Assembly: GCA_945860205.1 (NCBI GenBank)
Contig: CAMARK010000022.1
Span: 1-55,310 of the forward strand
From: Reyranella massiliensis 521
Lineage (GTDB): Bacteria; Pseudomonadota; Alphaproteobacteria; Reyranellales; Reyranellaceae
Direction of reading: 5' to 3'
Length of the DNA: 55,310 nucleotides
The notes below the pieces were generated by a model, which was given only the letters and a program-made list of their open reading frames with translations, was not told where the DNA came from and made no database searches. Shown here piece by piece: positions 8,750 through 17,257 of the stretch (the first letter of the stretch is position 1; each line of letters opens with the position of its first letter). The position numbers and the translations under genes are program-made.

Positions 8750-9538
8750 TCAGACGGTAACCTTGGATGTGCGATAATCAGCGGGCAGACGGGGTGTCAG
8801 CTGTCGCCAATCACCCACCAGCGCCTGCCAGCAGGCGAGCGCCGCCAGGGCTGCGGTATCGGCCCGGAGGATGCGCGGACCGAGCCCCACTGCCATTACA
8901 TCCTTTATGCGACGAAGGGCCGTGAGCTCTTCGTGGGCAAAGCCGCCTTCGGGGCCGATGATGATCGCCCATGGCGCCGCACGGGCCGCGGCATCGAGCC
9001 CGCCCAGCGCCTCGGCGATCGGCGGGCCGCCGCCTGTTTCGTCGCATATCAACAGGCGCCTTCCCTCCGGCCAGTCGGCAAGCAGCCGCGCGAGATCGAT
9101 CGGCAGCCGCACTTCAGGCACGCTCAAGCGCTCGGTCTGCTCCGCGGCTTCGACCGCATTGGCGCGCAGGCGCTCGACATTGACCCGCTCGACGGCGGTA
9201 TGGCGCGTGAGCACCGGCTGCAGGACGGCGACACCGAGTTCGGTCGCCTTCTCGGCAATATAGTCGATGCGCGCACGCTTGACCGGCGCGAAGCAGAGCC
9301 AGACGTCGGGCTCGGCTGCCTGCGTGCGCGTGCACTCGCCGACTTCGCCCACGGCCGCCTTCTTGCCGCGGCCGGAGAACGTGGCCCGCCATTCGCCGTC
9401 GCGGCCGTTGAACAACAGCAGTGGCGCGCCATCGGGACGCCGCATGACATGGCGCAGATAATGGACCTGCGCCTCGTCCAGCGGCGCCTCGAGCCCGGCG
9501 GCGAGATCGGCTTCGACGAAGAGACGCGATACGCTCAT
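8750..9538 (-). CDS. rsmE: 16S rRNA m3U1498 methyltransferase
   Basis: A 262-residue SPOUT-class methyltransferase. It has the N-terminal PUA-like domain (RLFVEADLAAG...; HYLRHVMRRPDGAPLLLFNGRDGEW) and the C-terminal knotted domain (IIIGPEGGFAHEEL and GLGPRILRADTAALAALACWQ), both diagnostic of RsmE. It modifies U1498 of 16S rRNA in the assembled small subunit. The ATG at 9538 lies only 34 bp from the divergent ubiA start, so the two promoters must overlap or sit inside the genes. Confidence 0.95.
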   Translation of the reverse strand: MSVSRLFVEADLAAGLEAPLDEAQVHYLRHVMRRPDGAPLLLFNGRDGEWRATFSGRGKKAAVGEVGECTRTQAAEPDVWLCFAPVKRARIDYIAEKATELGVAVLQPVLTRHTAVERVNVERLRANAVEAAEQTERLSVPEVRLPIDLARLLADWPEGRRLLICDETGGGPPIAEALGGLDAAARAAPWAIIIGPEGGFAHEELTALRRIKDVMAVGLGPRILRADTAALAALACWQALVGDWRQLTPRLPADYRTSKVTV

Positions 9539-9572
9539 GGAGTTCCCGGCTTCATGGCTGCATGATGCCGCC

Positions 9573-10502
9573 ATGACCGCCGACGGAACAACCGGCTTTA
9601 CTGATATCAACCGCCAGCACTGGTCGCTCCGCTACTTGCCGCCGTGGGCCCGGCCGTATGGCCGCCTGTCGCGCTGGGATCGGCCGATCGGCACCTGGCT
9701 GCTGCTGTTTCCCTGCTGGTGGTCGCTCACCCTCGGCCTGGCCCCCCAGTGGGGCCGCCTGACCGGCTGGATGGCGCTGTTTGCACTCGGTGCGCTCGCC
9801 ATGCGCGGTGCCGGCTGCACCTGGAACGACATCGTCGACCGCAAGATCGATGCCCAGGTCGAGCGCACGCGCGGCCGTCCGCTGCCATCGGGCGAGGTCA
9901 AGCTGCGCAACGCGCTGATCTGGACGGCACTGCAGTCGCTGGTGGGCGTCGCCATCCTCTTCAAGCTGAACAAGTTCGCGGGTGGCGTGGCGCTGGCCTC
10001 CCTGATCCTGGTCGCGATCTATCCGACCATGAAGCGCCTCACCTCGTGGCCCCAGTTCGTGCTGGGCCTCGCCTTCAACTGGGGCGCCCTGGTCGGATAC
10101 GCCGCCGTCACCGGTGAGCTTTCGTGGGCCGCGGTCGCGCTCTACGCCGGCGGTGTCGCCTGGACGATGGTCTACGACACGATCTACGCCATGCAGGACC
10201 AGCGCGACGATGCCGTCATCGGCGTGCGCTCGACGGCCCGGCGCTTTGCGGCGGCGCCCCGGCGCTGGCTCACGTTGTTCGCGGTGCTGGCCATCGGCGC
10301 CTGGGTGCTGGCAGGCTATCTCGCCGCGCTGGGTCCGCTCTACTTCGCGATCCTGGCCGCCGTCGCCCTGCACTTCGTCTGGCAGATCGCCTTCCTGCGC
10401 CAGAACGATCCCGCCGATTGCCACTTCAAGTTCAAGGCCAATGCCCTGGTCGGCTGGCTGCTGCTGGCAGCGATTGCCGCCGGCCACCTGACCTTGCGCT
10501 GA
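9573..10502 (+). CDS. ubiA: 4-hydroxybenzoate polyprenyltransferase
   Basis: A 309-residue integral membrane prenyltransferase of ubiquinone synthesis. It attaches the polyprenyl chain to 4-hydroxybenzoate. The first aspartate-rich motif NDIVDRKID (about 85-93), followed by RTRGRPLPSG, and the second YDTIYAMQDQRDD are present, as are about eight hydrophobic helices. The ATG at 9573 is used; an in-frame ATG at 9537 would overlap rsmE. Its TGA shares one base with the next gene's ATG. Another ubiquinone-type gene, ubiD, lies at 15.7 kb. Confidence 0.94.
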   Translation: MTADGTTGFTDINRQHWSLRYLPPWARPYGRLSRWDRPIGTWLLLFPCWWSLTLGLAPQWGRLTGWMALFALGALAMRGAGCTWNDIVDRKIDAQVERTRGRPLPSGEVKLRNALIWTALQSLVGVAILFKLNKFAGGVALASLILVAIYPTMKRLTSWPQFVLGLAFNWGALVGYAAVTGELSWAAVALYAGGVAWTMVYDTIYAMQDQRDDAVIGVRSTARRFAAAPRRWLTLFAVLAIGAWVLAGYLAALGPLYFAILAAVALHFVWQIAFLRQNDPADCHFKFKANALVGWLLLAAIAAGHLTLR

Positions 10503-11173
10503 TGGCGCGCCTGCCAGTCGATCCCAAGGGTTTCATCCGCAACAATACTGCCCTCGAAGCGCCGGTCATGGTGCCGGAATTCAAGCTCTGGCTCGCCACC
10601 GAATATGTGCCGATCTGGCAGGCGACCGAGTCGTGGCTGGAGGAGCAGAACGTCGATCCGCCCTACTGGGCCTTCTGCTGGCCGGGCGGCCAGGCGATCG
10701 CGCGCTACCTGCTCGACAATCCCGAGCAGGTGCGCGGCAAGCGCGTGATCGACTTCGCCGCGGGCTCCGGCGTCTCCTCCTTGGCCGCGGCGCGCGCAGG
10801 CGCGCTATCGGTGATCGCCAACGACATCGATGCACTGTCCCTGGTGGCGGCGCGGCTCAACGGCGAGGCCAACAACCTTGCCGTCGATGTCAGTGCGGAG
10901 GATTGGCTAGCCGGCCCCGACGGTGCCCCTGATGCCGACGTGGTGATTGCAGGCGATGTCTGCTACGAGCGCGAGATGTCGGTGCGGGCGCTGGCCTGGC
11001 TGCGCGGCCATGCCAGGCTCGGCCGGCTGGTGCTGCTGGGCGATCCAGGCCGCAACTACTTCAGCGCCCAGGGTCTCGAAGAGCGTGCCCGCTACGACAT
11101 CCCGACCTCGCTCCAGCTCGAGAACCGGGGCATGCGCGAGACGGTGGTATGGCGCGTGTTGCCTCATCCCTAG
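10502..11173 (+). CDS. Class I SAM methyltransferase, ETF-beta lysine methyltransferase (METTL20)-like
   Basis: A 223-residue methyltransferase. Motif I is VIDFAAGSGVSSLAAARAGA, and the post-I acidic residue lies in ANDIDALSL. The DxxY signature appears as AGDVCYE, as in the MTF16 group of protein lysine methyltransferases. The N-terminal PEFKLWLATEYVPIWQATE and PYWAFCWPGGQAIARYLLDNP are characteristic of bacterial homologues of METTL20, which methylates the electron-transfer flavoprotein beta subunit. A ribosomal L11 methyltransferase annotation is often given to such proteins. It overlaps ubiA by one base. Confidence 0.75.
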   Translation: MARLPVDPKGFIRNNTALEAPVMVPEFKLWLATEYVPIWQATESWLEEQNVDPPYWAFCWPGGQAIARYLLDNPEQVRGKRVIDFAAGSGVSSLAAARAGALSVIANDIDALSLVAARLNGEANNLAVDVSAEDWLAGPDGAPDADVVIAGDVCYEREMSVRALAWLRGHARLGRLVLLGDPGRNYFSAQGLEERARYDIPTSLQLENRGMRETVVWRVLPHP

Positions 11174-11233
11174 GCAGCGTTCAAATTTCCTTCACTGTTC
11201 ATTCACACAGGATTGGGCTAAACGCCCTCGCGC

Positions 11234-11983
11234 ATGCCCCAGAAAACGAAATCCACCATCAAGCCCGCCGACTTCGCGAGCCTCTACGAGGGTTTTAACG
11301 CCCCGGTCTCGCGCTTCGACTGCGGCCGCAAGTGCGCGCCGCTGAACGACGGCGAGCCCGTATGCTGCTCGACCCAGAACGCCGTACCGGTGGTCCACAA
11401 GGTCGAGTTCGACCTGCTGAAGACCCGCACCGACCTGTGGTCGAAGTTCAAGCCCTACGACTACGCCACCAAGCAGATCGTGGCCGAGCTGACCTCGGAC
11501 TGCATGGCCATCCACTGCAAGGGCGCCCGGCACTGCGAGCGCGACAACCGCACCATCGCCTGCCGCGGCTTTCCCTTCTATCCCTACCTCACGCGCGAGC
11601 GGCAGTTCGTCGGCGTCGGCACCTACTGGGTGTTCGAGGACCGCTGCTGGATGATGTCGAACCTCGAGATCGTCGACGCCAAGTTCGTCAAGGAATTCAT
11701 CGCCACCTACGAGGCGCTGTTCGTGAAGGACCACAGCGAATTCACGACCTATGTCGATTTCTCCGCCACGGCGCGGCGCGTCTACTCGCGCTGGAAGCGC
11801 GAGATCCCGCTGCTTGGCCGCAACGGCGAGCTGCTGATCGTGGCGCCCTCGACCGGCGAGATCCGGCCCGGGCGCAAGAAAGACTTCCCCAAGGCCGCGC
11901 CCTTCACCTCCGAGAAGGAGTATCGCGAGGCGGTGAAGGAAGCCGGCGGCGAGGTGCCCAAGGAAGGGCTTCGTCCCAGCTGA
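11234..11983 (+). CDS. Cysteine-rich protein of unknown function
   Basis: A 249-residue soluble protein with clustered cysteines: FDCGRKCAPLNDGEPVCCSTQ in the N-terminal part and CMAIHCKGARHCERDNRTIACRGFP in the middle, then YWVFEDRCWMM. Eight or more conserved-looking cysteines in two groups suggest an iron-sulfur or zinc site, distantly like the YkgJ CxxCxxCC type but with different spacing. The C-terminal tail is charged. It stands alone between a methyltransferase and an EamA transporter. No function is claimed. Confidence 0.7.
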   Translation: MPQKTKSTIKPADFASLYEGFNAPVSRFDCGRKCAPLNDGEPVCCSTQNAVPVVHKVEFDLLKTRTDLWSKFKPYDYATKQIVAELTSDCMAIHCKGARHCERDNRTIACRGFPFYPYLTRERQFVGVGTYWVFEDRCWMMSNLEIVDAKFVKEFIATYEALFVKDHSEFTTYVDFSATARRVYSRWKREIPLLGRNGELLIVAPSTGEIRPGRKKDFPKAAPFTSEKEYREAVKEAGGEVPKEGLRPS

Positions 11984-12011
11984 CCCGACCCCGCCCACCC
12001 GGCGCCATCCC

Positions 12012-12908
12012 TTGAGCCGCCGTCGCCTCGCCTGGATCCTGCTGTTCCTGTCGCCGGCCTTCTTCGCCGTAAACATGCTGATGGCGCGCTACGCCACTTT
12101 CGTGCCACCCAACGCGCTGGCGCTGGGCCGCTGGCTCCTGGTGGCCCTCCTCCTGCTGCCGTTCGTGTGGCCCCGCCTCGTTCGCCATCGCCACGCGCTG
12201 GCACGTGAATGGCCCGACCTGCTGATGCTGGGCGCGCTCGGCATGTGGATTTGCGGTGCCTGGGTCTACATCGGCGGCCGCACGACGCCCGCCCTCAACA
12301 TCGGCCTGATCTATGCCGCCTCGCCGATCCTGGTCGTGGCACTGGGACGCCTACTCTACCGTGAGCGGCTGACGGCAGGCCGCATCGCCGGCATCGTGCT
12401 TTGCCTGGCTGGCGTCGCCGCCGTCTTCGCCAAGGGCCGGTTCGACAACATGCTCCTAGTGCGTTTCACCGAGGGCGATCTCTGGATCGCCGCGGCCTCG
12501 GCCTGCTGGGGCCTCTATTCGGTGCTGCTGAAGCAACGGCCAAGCGCGCTCGATCCGCTGACCAGGCTTTGCGCCATCTCCCTCGCGGGTTGCCTGGTGC
12601 TGCTGCCTTTCGCGATCGGCGAGGCGGCAATCTGGCAGGGCCCGGACTTCGCCGACTGGCGCACCTGGACGGTCTGGATCGTGCTCGCCGTCGTGCCGGG
12701 CGTCGGCGCCTACGGCGCCTTCGCCTTCTGCATCCGCGAGCTCGGCCCCTCGGTCACCAGCGTCTCGATGTATCTCGGGCCGCTCTATGTCGGCCTGATG
12801 GCCTGGGCGGCCCTTGGCGAAGCGCCGCAAGGCTACCATCTCATCGGGACACTCTTGGTGCTGCCCGGCCTCTTCCTGGCCACGCGCCCGCCCGCCAAAG
12901 GAGCCTGA
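12012..12908 (+). CDS. EamA-family (DMT) transporter
   Basis: A 298-residue membrane protein with ten predicted helices in two EamA repeats: AFFAVNMLMARYATFVPPNALALGRWLLVALLLL in the first half and AASACWGLYSVLLKQRPSALDPLTR opening the second. The family exports small metabolites such as amino acids or nucleobases. The likely start is TTG at 12012, since no upstream ATG is in frame and the signature begins at once. creA follows with one base between stop and start. The substrate is unknown. Confidence 0.87.
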   Translation: MSRRRLAWILLFLSPAFFAVNMLMARYATFVPPNALALGRWLLVALLLLPFVWPRLVRHRHALAREWPDLLMLGALGMWICGAWVYIGGRTTPALNIGLIYAASPILVVALGRLLYRERLTAGRIAGIVLCLAGVAAVFAKGRFDNMLLVRFTEGDLWIAAASACWGLYSVLLKQRPSALDPLTRLCAISLAGCLVLLPFAIGEAAIWQGPDFADWRTWTVWIVLAVVPGVGAYGAFAFCIRELGPSVTSVSMYLGPLYVGLMAWAALGEAPQGYHLIGTLLVLPGLFLATRPPAKGA

Positions 12909-12909
12909 C

Positions 12910-13362
12910 ATGCGTGCCCTGCTCGCCGTTTTGCTGCTGCTGATCCCGTCCCTCGCCTGCGCCGAGGAGATCGGCTCGGTGGGCTACCGCTTCAAGTGGC
13001 TCGGTCCCAACGACAAGATCGTGATCGAGGCCTTCGACGATCCCGATATCGCCGGCATCACCTGCTACATCTCGCGCGCCCGCACCGGCGGCATAAAAGG
13101 CATGTTCGGCGTGGCCGAAGACCCGCCCTACGCCTCGATCTCCTGCCATCAGGTCGGTCCCATCGATTCGGCCAAGGCCGGGACCCTCAAGAGCCCGCAC
13201 GAAGTCTTCAGCGAGCGCGCCTCGCTGATCTTCAAAACCACTCAGGTCGTGCGCTTCTGGGACCCCAAGCGCCGGGCGCTGGTCTATCTCACCTATACCG
13301 ACCGCGTGATCGAGGGCAGCCCGCAGAACTCGATCAGCGTGGTGCCGGTCGGGCTCAAATAG
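12910..13362 (+). CDS. creA: CreA family protein (periplasmic)
   Basis: A 150-residue protein with a signal peptide (MRALLAVLLLLIPSLACAEE) and the CreA core: EIGSVGYRFKWLGPNDKIVIEAFDDP, TCYISRARTGGIKG, AEDPPYASISCHQVGPI and the closing FKTTQVVRFWDPKRRALVYLTYTD. The cysteines in TCYIS and SCHQVG are typical and may form a disulfide. CreA is a widespread small exported protein of unknown biochemical role. It directly follows the EamA gene. Confidence 0.93.
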   Translation: MRALLAVLLLLIPSLACAEEIGSVGYRFKWLGPNDKIVIEAFDDPDIAGITCYISRARTGGIKGMFGVAEDPPYASISCHQVGPIDSAKAGTLKSPHEVFSERASLIFKTTQVVRFWDPKRRALVYLTYTDRVIEGSPQNSISVVPVGLK

Positions 13363-13368
13363 AGACCA

Positions 13369-13420
13369 TTTTTGGCACAGCTCGTTGTGCCACGCGGTGT
13401 CCTGGAAGCTGTGCCAAAAA
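13369..13420. repeat. 14-bp perfect inverted repeat after creA
   Basis: TTTTTGGCACAGCT (13369-13382) and AGCTGTGCCAAAAA (13407-13420) are exact reverse complements with a 24-bp spacer that itself contains GTTGTGCCACG. Further GTGCCA copies follow at about 13470 and 13585. It begins seven bases after the creA stop. It could act as a transcript-end hairpin, but the T-run precedes rather than follows the stem on each strand, so its role is open. Confidence 0.55.
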
Positions 13421-13543
13421 GCCGGACCAAGTCCTTGATCCCGCTGCCCGATCGCCCCCTGACGAACTGTGCCACCGGCGCCGGCTGCATCGAAGGATGA
13501 GTGTCCGGAAAATCGGCGCCGATTTCGATGCATAGTGGGCCAT

Positions 13544-13575
13544 AAAAAACGCCCGCCGGATCTTTCCGCGGGCGT
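13544..13575 (-). terminator. Rho-independent terminator (minus strand)
   Basis: Read on the minus strand: ACGCCCGC, an 11-base loop, GCGGGCGT, then six T. The stem is 8 bp and perfect. It would end transcripts of the leftward gene at 13635-14357, or a short RNA starting inside the spacer. On the plus strand the same DNA has only an A-run before the stem, so it is directional. Confidence 0.8.
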
Positions 13576-13593
13576 CTCCCATCGTGCCAAAAA

Positions 13594-13624
13594 ATCTAGC
13601 AAAAACCTGCTGAACTTGCAACTT
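13594..13624 (-). promoter_or_regulatory. Conserved gene-end element, copy A (promoter-like)
   Basis: The plus-strand sequence AACCTGCTGAACTTGCAACT (13604-13623) recurs exactly at 30717-30736, and the identity extends one more base. Both copies are preceded by a TAGCA block. On the minus strand it looks like a promoter: TTGCAA, 17 bp, TAGATT, with a terminator about 20-50 bases further on. A short RNA of roughly 45-50 nt would result. It could alternatively be a conserved 3' untranslated element of the upstream gene. Confidence 0.4.
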
Positions 13625-13634
13625 GCAGGCACTG

Positions 13635-14357
13635 CTAGCGATAGAGGAACGTTCCCAGCAAGACCCAGCGCGCGGCTTTCGCCGTACCCACGAGCGGCGT
13701 GGTGTAGTGCCAGAACGGCAGGCGATAGGCCGTCACGGCCGCAGGCCTGGCCACCGACACGATCTCGCTGAAATGGCCCGCGCGGCTGTAGACCAGCCAC
13801 TGATGGTCGACGCTGGGCGTGGCGAGGCTCAGGTGCAGGTCGATGTAGCCGCCCTTCGCATCCTTGTTCTCGGGATGGTGGTCGTTGTGCGGTCCGGCAT
13901 AGTCGCCCGGCCCGTAGCGCAGCACCTGCAGGCCCCAGCCTGAGGCCAGCTTGCGGCCGGCCAGGGCCTCGGCGAAGGCGCGAAAACTCTGGGACCGCAT
14001 CATGCGGACCAGCCCGAGCTTTTCGGCGGCCTTCACCCCGGGCTCGCGCTGGCTTTCGAAATAGATGGTGCGGGCGCGGCTGGTCTTGGGCAGGTGCTCG
14101 CCATAGTCGTGCCGCATGCCCCAGATGCTGTCGGGCGGGATGGGCTTCTCGATCGGCTCGAGCGTGTTGGTAAGGTTCTCTTCGAGCGCCCGGCGCAGCC
14201 GCGTGGCCTTGGTCCGGTCGATCAGATCGTCCTGGGCGAGGAAGCGGATGCGCGGATTGGCCAGCGCGCCACACAGCGGATGCGTGCCCGCCAGCACCCG
14301 CCGGCCGGCCTGGCTCAGCAGGTCCTCGAATTCCGTAGGGATTGCGACGTTCCGCAT
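13635..14357 (-). CDS. Putative 2OG-Fe(II) oxygenase-like protein
   Basis: A 240-residue protein (ATG 14357; GTG 14396 and TTG 14429 are in-frame alternatives). The second half has LRYGPGDYAGPHNDHHPENKD, where HND could be the HxD pair of iron ligands. It is followed by GYIDLHLSLATPSVDHQWLVY and then LPFWHYTTPL. This layout matches the double-stranded beta-helix of 2-oxoglutarate/iron oxygenases, although the distal His and Arg are not certain. It is divergent from the LLM oxidoreductase gene, with about 95 bp between starts. The substrate is unknown. Confidence 0.55.
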   Translation of the reverse strand: MRNVAIPTEFEDLLSQAGRRVLAGTHPLCGALANPRIRFLAQDDLIDRTKATRLRRALEENLTNTLEPIEKPIPPDSIWGMRHDYGEHLPKTSRARTIYFESQREPGVKAAEKLGLVRMMRSQSFRAFAEALAGRKLASGWGLQVLRYGPGDYAGPHNDHHPENKDAKGGYIDLHLSLATPSVDHQWLVYSRAGHFSEIVSVARPAAVTAYRLPFWHYTTPLVGTAKAARWVLLGTFLYR

Positions 14358-14452
14358 GACAAACGCCAGATTGCCATGGCGGATGACGCGAAGCACCTTC
14401 CCATGAAAGCATTTCCGTCGCTCAACCAAGAAACGACTGAGGAGGAAGTCCC

Positions 14453-15544
14453 ATGGACGTCGGCATGATGATGGTGTTCGCCAGCTACGGCTGGGACGAC
14501 TGCTCCGATGCGCGCGTGTGGGACGAGGAAATCCGCCTCGCCCGGATCGCCGCCGATTCCGGCTTCGACTGCCTGTGGTCGGCCGAGCATCACTTCAACG
14601 ACTACTCGTTCGTGCCCGACAACCTGGCGCTGATGACCCATCTGACGGCGCTCTGCCCGAACATCGATGTCGGCACCGCCGCCGTCATCCTGCCCTGGCA
14701 CGATCCGCTGCGCGTGGCCGAGAACGCCGCCGTGCTCGACATGCTGAGCAAGGGCAGGCTGCGACTCGGCATGGGACGCGGCCTCGCCCGGCGCGAGTTC
14801 AACGCCTTCCGTCTCAGCATGGACGAATCGCGCGGCCGCTTCGACGAAGCAGCACCCATGATCATCGAGGCGCTGAAGACCGGCTTCATGGAGGGCGACG
14901 GCCAATACTACAAGCAGCCCCGCATCGAGATCCGGCCACGGCCGCAGAATTCCTTCGACGGGCGTATCTATGCCGTGGCGTCGAGCGAGGATTCGATCGA
15001 CTCGGCCGCCAAGCTCGGCGCCCATATCGTGATGTTCGCCGACCGGCCGTGGGAGATGCGGGCGCCGATGATCGAGAAGGGCCGCGAGCTGCACGCCAAG
15101 TATCATGGCACCGCGCCGCCCACCGTCATGCTGACCGAGTTCTGCGTCTGCGGCCCCGACGCCGCCACGATCGAGGACGAGGCGCGCCGCTACCAAGGCA
15201 AGTTCGTCGAAAGCAACTTCTACCACTACGAATTCCTGGGCGAGCACTTCAAGACGGTGAAGGGCTACGATTCCTACCAGCAGAAAGCCGAGATCGCGCG
15301 CAAGGGCGGCATCGAAGGCGCGGTCACCGGCTTCATGCAGGCGGCCTCCTGGGGCACACCCGACAAGATCCTGCGCGGCATCGAGGCGCGCCGGAAGGTG
15401 GTCGGCGACTTCGAGATGAACGTCGCCTTCCGCTTCGGCGGCACGCCCTTCGAGGTCTCCGAGCGCGGCCTGAAGCTGTTCGCCAAGGAAGTTCTGCCGG
15501 TGCTGAAGTCGTGGGGACCGGTCAAGGCGGCAAAGGCGGCTTAA
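14453..15544 (+). CDS. LLM-class flavin-dependent oxidoreductase (luciferase-like)
   Basis: A 363-residue TIM-barrel flavoprotein. It opens with MDVGMMMVFASYGWDD, has the FDCLWSAEHHFNDYSFVPDN segment typical of bacterial-luciferase-like enzymes, then TAAVILPWHDPLRVAENAAVLDMLSKGRLRLGMGRG. The C-terminal GTPDKILRGIEARRKVVGDF is a family hallmark. A strong ribosome site (GAGGAGGAAG) precedes the ATG. It would oxidise or reduce an organic substrate with reduced FMN. A second, more F420-type LLM protein lies at 18096-19184. Confidence 0.9.
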   Translation: MDVGMMMVFASYGWDDCSDARVWDEEIRLARIAADSGFDCLWSAEHHFNDYSFVPDNLALMTHLTALCPNIDVGTAAVILPWHDPLRVAENAAVLDMLSKGRLRLGMGRGLARREFNAFRLSMDESRGRFDEAAPMIIEALKTGFMEGDGQYYKQPRIEIRPRPQNSFDGRIYAVASSEDSIDSAAKLGAHIVMFADRPWEMRAPMIEKGRELHAKYHGTAPPTVMLTEFCVCGPDAATIEDEARRYQGKFVESNFYHYEFLGEHFKTVKGYDSYQQKAEIARKGGIEGAVTGFMQAASWGTPDKILRGIEARRKVVGDFEMNVAFRFGGTPFEVSERGLKLFAKEVLPVLKSWGPVKAAKAA

Positions 15545-15570
15545 GAGCCTTTCTCGCGGACACACACTCA

Positions 15571-15680
15571 CCTCACCCTGAGGAGGCGCGAAGCGCCGTC
15601 TCGAAGGGTGGGCAACTAAAGGCGGTGCGCGTGCCCATGCTTCGAGACGCTCGCTGCGCTCGCTCCTCAGCATGAGGTTT
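15571..15680. repeat. REP-like inverted repeat element
   Basis: CCTCACCCTGAGGAGGCGCG with CGTCTCGAAGGG on the left (15571-15608) and CATGCTTCGAGACG with CGCTCCTCAGCATGAGG on the right (about 15637-15676) are imperfect inverted arms. It fills the gap between the LLM gene and ubiD. The 'CTGAGGAG-GTCTCGAAGG' signature is that of short palindromic elements scattered in alphaproteobacterial genomes. Confidence 0.6.
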
Positions 15681-15739
15681 TCTTGTCGGTCGAAGGCCCT
15701 CGGGATGACAACTGAGGGCTTCCTCCTCTAAAGAGCCGC

Positions 15740-17257
15740 ATGCCTTTCGCCTCGCTGCGTGACTTCATCGACCTTCTGGAAAAGAGCGGCCGGCTGGTGC
15801 GCGTCAGCGCGCCGGTGTCGCCGCATCTGGAGATGACCGAGATCCAGACGCGGCTGCTGGCCGAAAAGGGCCCGGCGGTGCTGTTCGAGAACGTGGTGCG
15901 TCCCGACGGTACGCGCTCCGACATTCCGGTGCTGGTCAATCTCTTCGGCACGGTCGAGCGCGTGGCCTGGGGCATGGACCGCGAGCCCAACCAGCTCCGC
16001 GCCGTCGGCGAGACGCTGGCCTTCCTGCGCCAGCCCGAGCCGCCGGGCGGCTGGCGCGAAGCGCTCGAGATGCTGCCGCTGGTGCGCACCGTCATGGCGA
16101 TGAAGCCCAAGACGGTGACCAGCGCCCCCTGCCAGGAAGTGGTGCTGACCGGCGACGACATCGATCTCGGCAAGCTGCCGATACAGACCTGCTGGCCGGG
16201 CGAGCCGGCACCGCTGATCACCTGGCCGCTGATCGTCACCCAAGGCCCCAACCCCAAGGGTGACAAGCAGGACAGCTACAACCTCGGCATCTACCGCCTG
16301 CAGGTGACGGGCAAGAACACGACCCTGATGCGCTGGCTAAAACATCGCGGCGGCGCGCAGCATCACCAGCGCTGGAAGGGTGCCGGCAAGCGCGAGCCGC
16401 TGCCGGTGGCGGCCGTCATCGGCGCCGATCCCGGCACCATCCTGGCCGCCGTCACGCCGGTGCCGGACACTCTCTCGGAGTATCAGTTCGCCGGGCTCCT
16501 CCGAGGCAAGAAGGTCGAGCTGGTCGATTGCAAGACCGTGCCGCTGAAAGTGCCGGCCGAGGCCGAGATCGTACTCGAAGGCCATGTCAGCCTCGACGAC
16601 TATGGCGACGAGGGCCCCTACGGCGACCACACCGGCTACTACAACAGCGTCGAACAGTTCCCGGTCTTCACGATCAGCGCCATCACCATGCGCCGGAAGC
16701 CGATCTATCTCTCGACCTTCACCGGCCGGCCACCCGACGAGCCGTCGATCCTCGGCGAGGCGCTGAACGAGGTGTTCATCCCCCTCTTCCAGCAGCAGTT
16801 CCCCGAGATCGTCGATTTCTGGCTGCCGCCCGAGGGGTGCAGCTACCGCATCGCCGTCGTCTCGATGAAGAATGCCTACGCCGGCCATGCCAAGCGCGTG
16901 ATGATGGGCGTGTGGAGCTACCTGCGGCAGTTCATGTACACCAAGTGGGTGATCGTAGTGGACGCCGACATCGACGCCCGCGACTGGAAGCAGGTGATGT
17001 GGGCGCTCTCCACACGCATGGACCCGGCGCGCGACATCACCGTGATCGAGAACACACCGATCGACTATCTCGACTTCGCGAGTCCGGTCTCGGGCCTCGG
17101 CTCCAAGATCGGCCTCGATGCGACGGACAAGTTCCCCGGCGAGACGAACCGCGAATGGGGCCGGCAGATCAAGATGGATCAGGCTGTCGTCGACAAGGTC
17201 GATGCGATGTGGAGCGAGTTGGGATTACCCGGGAGTGGGAAGAAGATCTGGCGCTAG
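15740..17257 (+). CDS. ubiD: UbiD family decarboxylase (prenylated-FMN dependent)
   Basis: A 505-residue enzyme. Hallmarks are [20 protein letters not shown], the [25 protein letters not shown] segment, [12 protein letters not shown] with the conserved arginine, and [20 protein letters not shown] containing an active-site glutamate. The family decarboxylates 4-hydroxy-3-polyprenylbenzoate or other aromatic acids using prenylated FMN made by UbiX. With ubiA nearby a ubiquinone role is plausible, but aromatic-acid catabolism cannot be excluded. Its stop overlaps the convergent nuclease-like gene by 4 bp. Confidence 0.9.
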   Translation: MPFASLRDFIDLLEKSGRLVRVSAPVSPHLEMTEIQTRLLAEKGPAVLFENVVRPDGTRSDIPVLVNLFGTVERVAWGMDREPNQLRAVGETLAFLRQPEPPGGWREALEMLPLVRTVMAMKPKTVTSAPCQEVVLTGDDIDLGKLPIQTCWPGEPAPLITWPLIVTQGPNPKGDKQDSYNLGIYRLQVTGKNTTLMRWLKHRGGAQHHQRWKGAGKREPLPVAAVIGADPGTILAAVTPVPDTLSEYQFAGLLRGKKVELVDCKTVPLKVPAEAEIVLEGHVSLDDYGDEGPYGDHTGYYNSVEQFPVFTISAITMRRKPIYLSTFTGRPPDEPSILGEALNEVFIPLFQQQFPEIVDFWLPPEGCSYRIAVVSMKNAYAGHAKRVMMGVWSYLRQFMYTKWVIVVDADIDARDWKQVMWALSTRMDPARDITVIENTPIDYLDFASPVSGLGSKIGLDATDKFPGETNREWGRQIKMDQAVVDKVDAMWSELGLPGSGKKIWR

